Positions 33,232 through 41,150 of a DNA stretch of 64,000 bases are shown here, in pieces. Made by a program: the position numbers and the translations under genes. Within the stretch, counting starts at the first letter, position 1. Each line of letters begins with the position of its first letter. The stretch spans positions 1 to 64,000 of the forward strand of contig CAJMSD010000007.1 of assembly GCA_905215965.1 (NCBI GenBank). The letters run 5' to 3'. The notes under the pieces are model-generated. The model was not told where the DNA came from and searched no databases. It was given only the letters and a program-made list of their open reading frames with translations. Origin of the DNA: an uncultured bacterium (GTDB lineage: Bacteria > Bacillota > Clostridia > Oscillospirales > Ruminococcaceae).

Positions 33232-33732
33232 ATGTCAAAAAAAGTTGCAGTTATTATGGGAAGCGACAGCGATTTTCCCGTTGTAAAATCGGCTCTTGCC
33301 GAGCTTAAAAAATACGGCGTTGAATTCGAATGCCGCGTTATGAGCGCGCACAGAACACCGTCAGACGCCGCTGATTTTGCCGACAACGCAAAGAAAAACG
33401 GCTTCGGAGTTATCATTTGCGCCGCAGGCATGGCTGCGCATCTTGCAGGAGTTATAGCAGGTCATACTACTCTGCCGGTCATTGGGATACCTATGAAGTC
33501 GGCAGCTCTTGAGGGCATGGATGCTCTTCTCGCTACAGTTATGATGCCGCCCGGAGTTCCGGTCGCCACAGTCGGAATAAACGGAGCAAAAAATGCCGCT
33601 ATTCTTGCAATACAAATGCTTGCTGTCTCGGACGAGGAGCTTGCAAAGAAATTAGCCGACGAAAAGATCAAAATGGCTGAAGGAGTCCGCGAAAAGGACG
33701 CAAAGCTTCAGGAGGAGATCGCAAATGTTTGA
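33232..33732 (+). CDS. purE: N5-carboxyaminoimidazole ribonucleotide mutase
   Basis: 166 residues. Class I PurE converting N5-CAIR to CAIR in purine synthesis. Marks: VAVIMGSDSDFPVV, the CRVMSAHRTP loop, AAGMAAHLAGVIAGHT and ATVMMPPGVPVATV. No purK follows, although class I PurE normally works with PurK. First gene of the purine cluster; overlaps the next by eight bases. Confidence 0.94.
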   Translation: MSKKVAVIMGSDSDFPVVKSALAELKKYGVEFECRVMSAHRTPSDAADFADNAKKNGFGVIICAAGMAAHLAGVIAGHTTLPVIGIPMKSAALEGMDALLATVMMPPGVPVATVGINGAKNAAILAIQMLAVSDEELAKKLADEKIKMAEGVREKDAKLQEEIANV

Positions 33733-33937
33733 CAAAAAAGAAAAGAAGCCAAAGCGTTTCATTGTCAAGGAAGAACAGACGCTCGGAATGAGCGCAGTAC
33801 AGATCATCGTTGATACCGCTACAGGCGTGAATTATCTTAATACTGTCGGTGCTTCAATGTCCGGTCTAACGCCGCTTCTCGATAAAAACGGAAACGTTGT
33901 TATCGACGATATAAACGAAATCGGCAATAATCAATAG
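33725..33937 (+). CDS. DUF6440-like small protein
   Basis: 70 residues. TATGVNYLNTVGASMSGLTPLLDKNG resembles the DUF6440 family, small proteins often next to metabolic genes in Clostridia. No cofactor motif. It overlaps the end of purE, so it is translated with it; function unknown. After it a GCCTGTA/TACAGGC hairpin (33953-33967) precedes purC. Confidence 0.75.
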   Translation: MFDKKEKKPKRFIVKEEQTLGMSAVQIIVDTATGVNYLNTVGASMSGLTPLLDKNGNVVIDDINEIGNNQ

Positions 33938-34006
33938 ATCAACCGCTAACCTGCCTGTAATACAGGCTCGCATATATTCACATAATTCTCAAGGAGGAAC
34001 TTTAAA

Positions 34007-34726
34007 ATGGAAAATATTGTTAAAAAGGAACAGCTCTACGAGGGCAAGGCTAAGAAAGTATACGCTACAAACGACCCCGACCTCGTGATCGTTGACTACA
34101 AGGACGACGCTACCGCTTTCAACGGCGAAAAGAAGGGAACTATTTCCGGAAAAGGCGTTATTAATAACAAGATGACAAACTTCATGTTCAAAATGCTCGA
34201 AAAAGAGGGCGTTCCCACTCATCTCGTTGAAGAAATAAGCGACCGCGAAACTATTGTTAAAAAGGTTTCTATCGTTCCTCTCGAAGTTATCGTAAGAAAC
34301 GTTGCGGCAGGAAGCTTCTCAAAGAAGCTCGGCATTGAAGAGGGCACTCCCCTTAAGCAGCCTACTCTTGAATTCAGCTACAAAAACGACGATCTGGGCG
34401 ATCCGTTCATCAATGATTATTATGCGCTCGGTCTCGGCCTTGCCACCAAAGAAGAAATAGATACAATTACAAAATACGCTTTTAAGGTAAACGAGTTTAT
34501 GCTCGGATTCTTCAAAAAGCTCAATATAGACCTTATCGACTTCAAGATCGAATTCGGTAAAACTTCGGACGGAACTATCATTCTTGCCGACGAGATCTCT
34601 CCCGATACCTGCCGCTTCTGGGACAGCACCACACACGAAAAGCTCGACAAGGACCGCTTCCGCAGAGATATGGGCGGCGTTGAAGAAGCATATCAGGAAA
34701 TCATGAAGAGACTTATGGGAGAATGA
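34007..34726 (+). CDS. purC: SAICAR synthetase
   Basis: 239 residues. Joins CAIR and aspartate with ATP. Marks: YEGKAKKVYAT, FNGEKKGTISGKGVINN, PLEVIVRNVAAGSFSKK, and the signature LADEISPDTCRFWD. Strong AAGGAGG. The standard short bacterial form. Confidence 0.95.
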   Translation: MENIVKKEQLYEGKAKKVYATNDPDLVIVDYKDDATAFNGEKKGTISGKGVINNKMTNFMFKMLEKEGVPTHLVEEISDRETIVKKVSIVPLEVIVRNVAAGSFSKKLGIEEGTPLKQPTLEFSYKNDDLGDPFINDYYALGLGLATKEEIDTITKYAFKVNEFMLGFFKKLNIDLIDFKIEFGKTSDGTIILADEISPDTCRFWDSTTHEKLDKDRFRRDMGGVEEAYQEIMKRLMGE

Positions 34727-34730
34727 TCGT

Positions 34731-36155
34731 ATGGGTGGATTTTTCGGAGCAGCCTCTAAGAATGACTGCGTAACTGACGTATTTTTCGGAACAGACTATC
34801 ATTCACATCTCGGCACAAGACGAGGAGGCATGACCTCGTACTCGGAAGAGCTTGGATTTCAGCGAAATATCCACAGCATTGAAAATTCTCCGTTCAGGAC
34901 AAAGTTTCTCGGCGATATCAACGGAATGAAAGGCAAGCTCTGTATAGGCTGCATCAGCGATACCGATCCACAGCCTATACTGGTTCGCTCAAAGCTCGGA
35001 CTTTATGCCGTTTGCAGCGTGGGAATTATCAACAATTCCGACGAGCTTGTAAACGAGCTGCTTGAACAGGGCTGCGCAAACTTCGAGGCAATGAGCAGCG
35101 GAAACATCAATTCCGGAGACCTGATAGGCGCGCTTATCGCTCAGAAATCCTCGTTTACCGAGGGAATAAGATACGCTCAGGAAAAAATCAACGGAACAAT
35201 GTCCCTTATAATTCTTACAAAGGACGGGATAATCGCTGCCCGTGACAAAGCCGGACGTCTGCCTATCATCGTAGGAAAACGCGGCGACGGTTACTGCGTA
35301 TCACTTGAAGCCTTTGCCTTCCAGAAGCTCGGCTATGAGACCTTCCGCGAGCTTGAACCGGGAGAGATCGTAAAGCTCACCGCCGATAACTGCGAGCTCC
35401 TTGAAAAAGGCGACAGATCCAATATGAAAATATGCTCGTTTATGTGGACATATTACGGATATCCGAACGCCGTTTACGAGGGAGTTACCGTTGAGACCAT
35501 GCGTACAAGAAACGGCGAGATCATGGCTGAAAACGATATAAAGGCAGGCCGTCTGCCTGATGTCGATTACGTATGCGGAGTTCCGGATTCGGGCACTCCC
35601 CATGCCATCGGCTATGCCAACAGAAGCGGTATACCCTTTGCGCGTCCCTTTATCAAATATACGCCTACATGGCCAAGAAGCTTTATGCCGTCGAATCAGT
35701 CGATGAGAAATCAGGTGGCGAAAATGAAGCTCATTCCCGTACACGAGCTTATCGAGGGCAAGCGTCTGCTCTTTGTCGACGACAGCATAGTAAGAGGAAC
35801 ACAAATGCGCGAAACCGTTGAATTCCTTTACGAAAACGGTGCAAAGGAAGTGCATATGCGTTCAGCCTGTCCGCCGATAATGTACGGCTGTAAATATCTG
35901 AACTTCTCAAGAAGCACTTCTGAGCTGGAGCTTATCGCACGTCAGATAATCGACGAATTCGAAGGAGCAGACGGCGTAAAATATATCGAGGAATACAGCA
36001 GCTCGTCTACCGAAAGAGGCAGACGTATGCGCGATGAGATATGCCGCCGCCTTAAACTGACTTCACTCGAATTTCAGTCTCTTGAGGGCACGGTAAACGC
36101 TATCGGCAGACCTGAGTGCGAATTATGCACATACTGTTGGAACGGAAAAAAATAA
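34731..36155 (+). CDS. purF: Amidophosphoribosyltransferase homologue with a degenerate glutaminase domain
   Basis: 474 residues. The C-terminal PRTase half is intact: VCGVPDSGTPHAIGYA, SFMPSNQSMRNQVAKMKL and the PRPP loop LLFVDDSIVRGTQ (about 347-359). Cysteines in KICSFMWTYYG, RSACPPI and CELCTYC match the places of the 4Fe-4S ligands of Bacillus PurF. The N-terminal half keeps the Ntn fold length, but the nucleophile Cys of MCGIxG is Gly (MGGFFG), the RYST-like site reads CISDTD, and HNGN reads SVGI. So glutamine hydrolysis looks lost; the enzyme may use free ammonia, a partner, or be regulatory. No upstream start restores a Cys. It starts four bases after purC. Confidence 0.85.
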   Translation: MGGFFGAASKNDCVTDVFFGTDYHSHLGTRRGGMTSYSEELGFQRNIHSIENSPFRTKFLGDINGMKGKLCIGCISDTDPQPILVRSKLGLYAVCSVGIINNSDELVNELLEQGCANFEAMSSGNINSGDLIGALIAQKSSFTEGIRYAQEKINGTMSLIILTKDGIIAARDKAGRLPIIVGKRGDGYCVSLEAFAFQKLGYETFRELEPGEIVKLTADNCELLEKGDRSNMKICSFMWTYYGYPNAVYEGVTVETMRTRNGEIMAENDIKAGRLPDVDYVCGVPDSGTPHAIGYANRSGIPFARPFIKYTPTWPRSFMPSNQSMRNQVAKMKLIPVHELIEGKRLLFVDDSIVRGTQMRETVEFLYENGAKEVHMRSACPPIMYGCKYLNFSRSTSELELIARQIIDEFEGADGVKYIEEYSSSSTERGRRMRDEICRRLKLTSLEFQSLEGTVNAIGRPECELCTYCWNGKK

Positions 36156-36230
36156 ACGCAATTTACTCCGCTGTCGGCGGAAATTATGACAAGTTTTGTA
36201 TACTGTCTCAAAAAATTTGGAGGTATTATA

Positions 36231-37265
36231 ATGAAAAGCTACTCTGAAAGTTATAAAAAAGCAGGAGTTGACGTTACTGCCGGATACAAGGCAGTAGAGC
36301 TTATGAAATCGCATATCGCAAAAACCATGACCGCAGGCGCGCTCTCGGGTATAGGCGGTTTCGGAGGTCTCTTCGAGCTTGATATGACCGGCATAACAAA
36401 GCCCGTTCTCGTTTCCGGTACGGACGGCGTAGGAACCAAGCTTAAAATCGCTTTCCTCATGGATAAGCACAATACAGTGGGAATCGACTGCGTTGCAATG
36501 TGTGTCAACGACATTATATGCTGCGGCGCAAAGCCCCAGTTCTTCCTTGATTATATCGCCGTAGGAAAGAATTATCCCGAAAAAATTGCCGAGATCGTAT
36601 CGGGAGTCGCCGAGGGCTGCGTGCAGTCCGGCTGCGCTCTTATCGGAGGCGAAACCGCTGAAATGCCGGGCTTCTATCCCGTAGACGAATACGACCTTGC
36701 CGGCTTCTCGGTAGGCGTTGTGGATAAGGACAAGATACTTCAGCCCGATACTCAGAAAGCGGGAGACGTTCTTATCGCGATCAAGTCAAGCGGCGTTCAT
36801 TCCAACGGATTCTCTCTCGTAAGGAACGTTTTCACGGTCAACGAGCAGAATCTTGCAAGACATTTCTCCGATCTGGGAACCACTCTCGGCGAATGTCTGC
36901 TTACTCCTACAAAAATATATGTAAAGGCTGTCATGAATCTTCTTGACAAGGTTAAGGTAAAGTCTATTTCCCATATTACAGGAGGCGGCTTCTACGAAAA
37001 TATTCCGCGTTCGCTTCCTGCAAATCTTTCGGCAAAGATCGAAAGAAACGCCGTACAGGTCCTTCCTATATTCGACCTTATCGCAAGAACGGGAAATATC
37101 CCCGAGCACGATATGTTCAATACGTTCAATATGGGCGTCGGAATGATAGTTTCCGTTGACAAAAACGACGCCGACAAGGCTGTTGCCGCTATCAACGAAA
37201 CAGGCGAACAGGCTTATGTTCTCGGCGAGCTTGTGGAATCGGACGAAGGCGTAATCATCTGCTGA
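36231..37265 (+). CDS. purM: Phosphoribosylformylglycinamidine cyclo-ligase (AIR synthetase)
   Basis: 344 residues. ATP-dependent closure of FGAM to AIR. Marks: the ATP-binding VSGTDGVGTKLKIA, DCVAMCVNDIICCGAKPQFFLDY, CALIGGETAEMPGFY, and ISHITGGGFYENIPR. ATG 36231 has GGAGG; upstream in-frame codons are leader. Ends overlapping the DUF3592 gene start. Confidence 0.95.
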   Translation: MKSYSESYKKAGVDVTAGYKAVELMKSHIAKTMTAGALSGIGGFGGLFELDMTGITKPVLVSGTDGVGTKLKIAFLMDKHNTVGIDCVAMCVNDIICCGAKPQFFLDYIAVGKNYPEKIAEIVSGVAEGCVQSGCALIGGETAEMPGFYPVDEYDLAGFSVGVVDKDKILQPDTQKAGDVLIAIKSSGVHSNGFSLVRNVFTVNEQNLARHFSDLGTTLGECLLTPTKIYVKAVMNLLDKVKVKSISHITGGGFYENIPRSLPANLSAKIERNAVQVLPIFDLIARTGNIPEHDMFNTFNMGVGMIVSVDKNDADKAVAAINETGEQAYVLGELVESDEGVIIC

Positions 37266-37738
37266 TGAAAATTGTAATTATATCGGGAATTATTACTGTC
37301 GCTTTAGGTCTCATCGTTATAACAGTCGGCTGGCTGCAAGGCATAAAACGCATTAAAAAGGATAAGACCTTCCTGCCGGCTGACGGCGAGATAATCGGAT
37401 TTTCCGAAAAAACGGCTAAAATCAAATATAATTTTTTCTTTACCGTCGCAAAAGCAACCGAATATTCCCCGATATTTCGCTACCGAACCGAAGACGGCAA
37501 AACGATCGAATCGGCTTGCCTGCCGTTTACTTTGAAAATCTCTCCCTCATACAAAGAGTATGAAATGTACTATAAAACAGGCGAACGAACCGAAATAAAA
37601 TACGATCCTAACTGTCCGGAAACTCACTTTTACAAACCGCGCACGGGACAGTTTATCAGAGAAGCCTGCTATAAAACTTTTTTCGGACTGCTCCTGATCG
37701 GACTCGGCACGTTAATGCTGATGTGCCTTATGGTCTGA
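37265..37738 (+). CDS. DUF3592-type membrane protein
   Basis: 157 residues. Two membrane helices (about 2-24 and 136-156) around a beta-rich domain with FSPIFRYRTEDGK-like and KTGERTEIKYDPNCPE segments, typical of DUF3592. Overlaps purM by one base. No link to purine chemistry is evident; an accessory gene inserted in the operon. Confidence 0.75.
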   Translation: MKIVIISGIITVALGLIVITVGWLQGIKRIKKDKTFLPADGEIIGFSEKTAKIKYNFFFTVAKATEYSPIFRYRTEDGKTIESACLPFTLKISPSYKEYEMYYKTGERTEIKYDPNCPETHFYKPRTGQFIREACYKTFFGLLLIGLGTLMLMCLMV

Positions 37739-37809
37739 CTTGAATAGTCAAGGCAATTATCGGGATCGTATTGTCCGTAATATTCTGATACGGTCTACAG
37801 GAGGAAATC

Positions 37810-38436
37810 ATGAAAAATATAGTTGTTCTCGTATCCGGCGGAGGTACAAATCTACAGGCTCTTATTGACGCCGAAAAGTCGGGAATCATAAATAACGGAA
37901 AAATTACCTGCGTTATCTCATCAAATCCCAATGCCTACGCTCTTGAAAGAGCGAAAAACAATAACATAAATACAAGGGTTATCCCGCGCAGGGAGTACGC
38001 AGACAGCAAATCCTACAGTATGGCGGTACTCAATGCGCTTGACGAGGAAAAAGCCGATCTTGTGGTTCTCGCAGGATTTATGACCATTCTTGACGAATGC
38101 GTTACAAAAGCCTATCCGTATAAGATAATAAACGTTCACCCGGCGCTTATCCCTGCATTCTGCGGCGAGGGCTTCTACGGACTTAAGGTACACGAAAAAG
38201 CGTTGGAATACGGAGTCAAGATTTCGGGAGCAACCGTTCACTTTGTAAACGAGAAAGCCGATGCAGGCGCGATAATTCTTCAGGGAACGGTCGCCGTGGA
38301 AAGAGACGATACTCCTGAGATTCTCCAAAAACGTATTATGGAAAACGTTGAATGGAAGCTGCTCCCAAAAGCAGTTTCACTGTTCTGCGATGACAAGATC
38401 GACATTATCGACGGAAAAGCATACGTTAAGGAGTAA
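37810..38436 (+). CDS. purN: Phosphoribosylglycinamide formyltransferase
   Basis: 208 residues. Transfers formyl from 10-formyl-THF to GAR. Marks: VVLVSGGGTNLQALIDA, LVVLAGFMTIL, the catalytic KIINVHPALIPAF (Asn-His), and GATVHFVNEKADAGAIILQ with the catalytic Asp. GGAGG upstream. Confidence 0.94.
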   Translation: MKNIVVLVSGGGTNLQALIDAEKSGIINNGKITCVISSNPNAYALERAKNNNINTRVIPRREYADSKSYSMAVLNALDEEKADLVVLAGFMTILDECVTKAYPYKIINVHPALIPAFCGEGFYGLKVHEKALEYGVKISGATVHFVNEKADAGAIILQGTVAVERDDTPEILQKRIMENVEWKLLPKAVSLFCDDKIDIIDGKAYVKE

Positions 38437-38440
38437 CTGC

Positions 38441-39001
38441 ATGAATATATCCGTGATAAAAGAAAAGCAGTACATACAAAAGCTGTTTTTATGCTTTATG
38501 ATGTACGCCGTATTAGGCTGGTGCTACGAAGTCGTTCTCGAAACTTTCATCTATCGATGGGGATTCTCGAACCGAGGTGTTCTCTTCGGACCATATTGTC
38601 CTGTTTACGGTGTCGGAGCGCTGTCCTTTCTCGCCTGCTTCAACCGTCTCATGAAAAGAAAGGACATTAAATGGCTTAATATCGTAAAGCCCGTCCTGAT
38701 CTTTCTGGGATGTATGGCTGTGGCGACTCTGATTGAGCTTATCGCAAGCTACATACTCGAAGCGGCGACCGGAGCATGGCCGTGGCAGACATACGAACGC
38801 TATAAATATAATTTTCAGGCAAGAATAGCGTTATCGACTTCGCTCAGATTCGGTCTCGGAGGAACTGTTTTCATGTACCTCGTTCAGCCGCTTTTCGATT
38901 GGATACTTTCTAAGCCAAACAGAAAAACTCTGAATATTATCGCAGCCGTTACCGCATTTATCGTGCTTGCGGACTGCGTTTGCACATTTTTAATTTTCTG
39001 A
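38441..39001 (+). CDS. CmpB-like putative ABC-transporter-type membrane protein (PF06541)
   Basis: 186 residues, four or five membrane helices. MYAVLGWCYEVVLETFIYRW and FSNRGVLFGPYCPVYGVGAL are typical of the ABC_trans_CmpB family. Despite the name, transport has not been shown for most members. ATG 38441 has AAGGAG and lies four bases after purN. Confidence 0.8.
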   Translation: MNISVIKEKQYIQKLFLCFMMYAVLGWCYEVVLETFIYRWGFSNRGVLFGPYCPVYGVGALSFLACFNRLMKRKDIKWLNIVKPVLIFLGCMAVATLIELIASYILEAATGAWPWQTYERYKYNFQARIALSTSLRFGLGGTVFMYLVQPLFDWILSKPNRKTLNIIAAVTAFIVLADCVCTFLIF

Positions 39002-39017
39002 AAAGGAGTAATTGACA

Positions 39018-39731
39018 ATGATTAAACTTGATATCGCAAAGGAACTTAGTTCAAACGCTTATCCCGGCAGAGGAATCGTTATAGGCAAATCCGAGGAGGG
39101 AAAATATGCCGTAACCGCTTACTTCATTATGGGAAGAAGCGTAAACAGCCGCAACCGTGTTTTCCTTGAGGACGGAAAGGGTATCCGCACCGAGGCGTTT
39201 GATCCGAGCAAGCTCACCGATCCGCACCTCATCATTTATTCTCCCGTAAGAGTTCTCGGAAATAAGCTTATCGTTACAAACGGCGATCAGACCGATACAA
39301 TCTATGATATGATGGATAAGCAGTTTACCTTTGAGCAGTCGCTCCGCACCCGTGAATTCGAGGACGACGCTCCAAACTACACTCCCAGAATTTCAGGTAT
39401 ACTCAGATTCGAGGAAAACGGCTTCAATTATGCTATGTCTATCCTCAAAAGCGCTAACGGCAATCCCGATTCATGCCAGAGATACACATTCTCATACAAC
39501 AACCCTGTCAATGGCGAAGGTCACTTTATCCATACATATATGGGCGACGGCAATCCCCTCCCGAGCTTTGAGGGCGAGCCTAAGCTTGTGGGAATTTCGG
39601 GAAATATCGACGAATTTACCGATATGCTCTGGACTAACCTCAACGAGGACAACAAGGTCTCACTTTTCGTCCGCTATGTGAACCTTGAGGACGGTTCTGT
39701 TGAAACAAGAATTGTAAACAAGAATAAGTAA
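39018..39731 (+). CDS. purO: IMP cyclohydrolase, PurO type
   Basis: 237 residues. Resembles archaeal PurO (IMP_cyclohyd): YPGRGIVIGKSEEGK, then GRSVNSRNRVF, PHLIIYSPVRVLGNK, TNGDQTDTIYD and the YTPRISG segment occur in the family order. It would close FAICAR to IMP, the last step of the pathway, replacing the N-terminal half of bacterial PurH, which is missing from the transformylase encoded 1.4 kb downstream. ATG 39018 has AAGGAG nine bases before; a TTG at 39012 is less well placed. Confidence 0.88.
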   Translation: MIKLDIAKELSSNAYPGRGIVIGKSEEGKYAVTAYFIMGRSVNSRNRVFLEDGKGIRTEAFDPSKLTDPHLIIYSPVRVLGNKLIVTNGDQTDTIYDMMDKQFTFEQSLRTREFEDDAPNYTPRISGILRFEENGFNYAMSILKSANGNPDSCQRYTFSYNNPVNGEGHFIHTYMGDGNPLPSFEGEPKLVGISGNIDEFTDMLWTNLNEDNKVSLFVRYVNLEDGSVETRIVNKNK

Positions 39732-40150
39732 TGGAGAAATTCAAGAATTCAACAAAAAAATTTCTGATTTGGTTCAATAAACTGCTGATTTTCCCGTTAT
39801 GCATCACATATATAATAATAAATTTTGTAACAGTTCTGAATTATTTGAGTGATATATTTTACACTCCAAAATATGGATATTACGACCCATATTGGGATGT
39901 GTGTGAATTTTTCTATAATCATGGATTAAATAAAGTTTTCTACTTTTTTGAAGATTTAGGCATGAGATTGTCACATACCTGCAATAGTGCAATATCAGTA
40001 ATACTTACGCTTATGATGATAACTGATATGATTTTCAGCATACGCAGCGGCAAAAAGCAGATTGTAAAATGGATTCTGTACGGAATCATAACAATTATTA
40101 TTTTGTTTATCGGTTTTGGTGCTTCACCTGCATTTTATGACAGTGTATAA
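39731..40150 (+). CDS. Small AT-rich membrane protein, unknown function
   Basis: 139 residues with about three hydrophobic segments (residues about 18-38, 85-103, 115-133) and a Tyr/Phe-rich middle. Clearly richer in AT than the purine genes around it, suggesting separate origin. Overlaps the purO stop by one base. No family recognised. Confidence 0.6.
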   Translation: MEKFKNSTKKFLIWFNKLLIFPLCITYIIINFVTVLNYLSDIFYTPKYGYYDPYWDVCEFFYNHGLNKVFYFFEDLGMRLSHTCNSAISVILTLMMITDMIFSIRSGKKQIVKWILYGIITIIILFIGFGASPAFYDSV

Positions 40151-40187
40151 ATGATAATTTCTTTTAGATAAACAAATATTAAAAATG

Positions 40188-40226
40188 AGGAGGACATTAT
40201 CATGTCAAATGAAATGCAGTTAAAAT
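40188..40226 (+). repeat. 39-bp direct repeat, copy 1: duplicate of the purH start region
   Basis: Copy of 41112-41150 with one mismatch (40201 c, 41125 t), offset 924 bases. It carries GGAGG, ATG (40202-40204) and the first eight purH codons, then reaches TGA (40226-40228), which overlaps the ATG (40225) of the lipoprotein gene. Confidence 0.92.
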
Positions 40227-41112
40227 GAAGCTAATCCGTAAAATCGTACTGTCAGCGTCAGTATGCGCAGCCTTTCTGACAGCTTGCGGCGTAAAAGAAA
40301 CTGCTGAAAAGTCGGCGGTGAAAGCTTCCGTAACGGAATCAATTTCCGATCAGACCGAAGTTACTACAGAGGACATCACCACTGAAAATACTGCAGCAGA
40401 AACAACTGCCCCTGAGGAAATAACGGAAGAGCAAACTGCTCCGACTGAATCCTATATTGAGGAATTTGACGTTGAAATTCCCGAAAATGCGGCTTACTGC
40501 CGGACTGCAAACAAGATTTCAAACATAAGCTTTTTCGATGAAAACGATAATCTGATTCTTGAAAAACTGGATCCAAATACTAACGGAGATCACCCAAGAA
40601 ATCGGGAATATTCTTACGAATACAACGACGACGGCACAATTGCTGTAATGACGCTTAGCAACAGTTACGGCAACAGCTATAAGACTTACTACGAATATAA
40701 TTCCGACGGAACTATAAACAAAGAAACTTTTTACACCGACGATGAGCTTTATAATACTGCTGTCTACACCTATGACGAGCATTCAAATCCTATACGCAAG
40801 GAAATTATCTACATCGGTCGTGTTGTGGGAGAAGTCAACGTCCACGTTTTAAGCTATGAATATGATTATGACTCGGACGGCAGAATCTCAGTCAAAAAAG
40901 AATTTATGGATAATGATTTAAAATCAACAGAAAGTTACACCTATGATACCGATGGCAATACAGCAAGTCTTGAAGCTCAGTACGCTGATTTAGATTTTAA
41001 TATATTAAGAAAATACACCTATAATTCCGAAAATCGCCTTATCAAAGAAGAAATTTCCACCGGTGATGAGGAAACAACATATATAGAATATGAATATGAA
41101 TTTTATAATTAA
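40225..41112 (+). CDS. Lipoprotein with YD-like repeats, inserted in the purine cluster
   Basis: 295 residues. Lipobox FLTAC after the signal peptide, a Thr/Glu-rich linker (about 25-80), then YD/RHS-like beta repeats (EYSYEYNDDGTI, YYEYNSDGTINKETF, YDYDSDGRISVKKEF, YTYDTDGNTASLEA). Likely cell-surface; ligand unknown. It has no clear ribosome binding site of its own: translation seems coupled to an eight-codon leader (MSNEMQLK) that is a copied purH start. The gene and leader make up a 924-bp unit next to purH. Confidence 0.82.
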   Translation: MKLIRKIVLSASVCAAFLTACGVKETAEKSAVKASVTESISDQTEVTTEDITTENTAAETTAPEEITEEQTAPTESYIEEFDVEIPENAAYCRTANKISNISFFDENDNLILEKLDPNTNGDHPRNREYSYEYNDDGTIAVMTLSNSYGNSYKTYYEYNSDGTINKETFYTDDELYNTAVYTYDEHSNPIRKEIIYIGRVVGEVNVHVLSYEYDYDSDGRISVKKEFMDNDLKSTESYTYDTDGNTASLEAQYADLDFNILRKYTYNSENRLIKEEISTGDEETTYIEYEYEFYN

Positions 41113-41150
41113 GGAGGACATTATTATGTCAAATGAAATGCAGTTAAAAT
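41112..41150 (+). repeat. 39-bp direct repeat, copy 2: genuine purH start region
   Basis: Includes GGAGG, ATG 41126 and codons 1-8 of purH; after 41150 the two copies diverge. Confidence 0.92.

Noticed and set aside
39731..40150. AT-rich gene as a transposon remnant
   Set aside because: No inverted repeats or transposase similarity; only composition differs.
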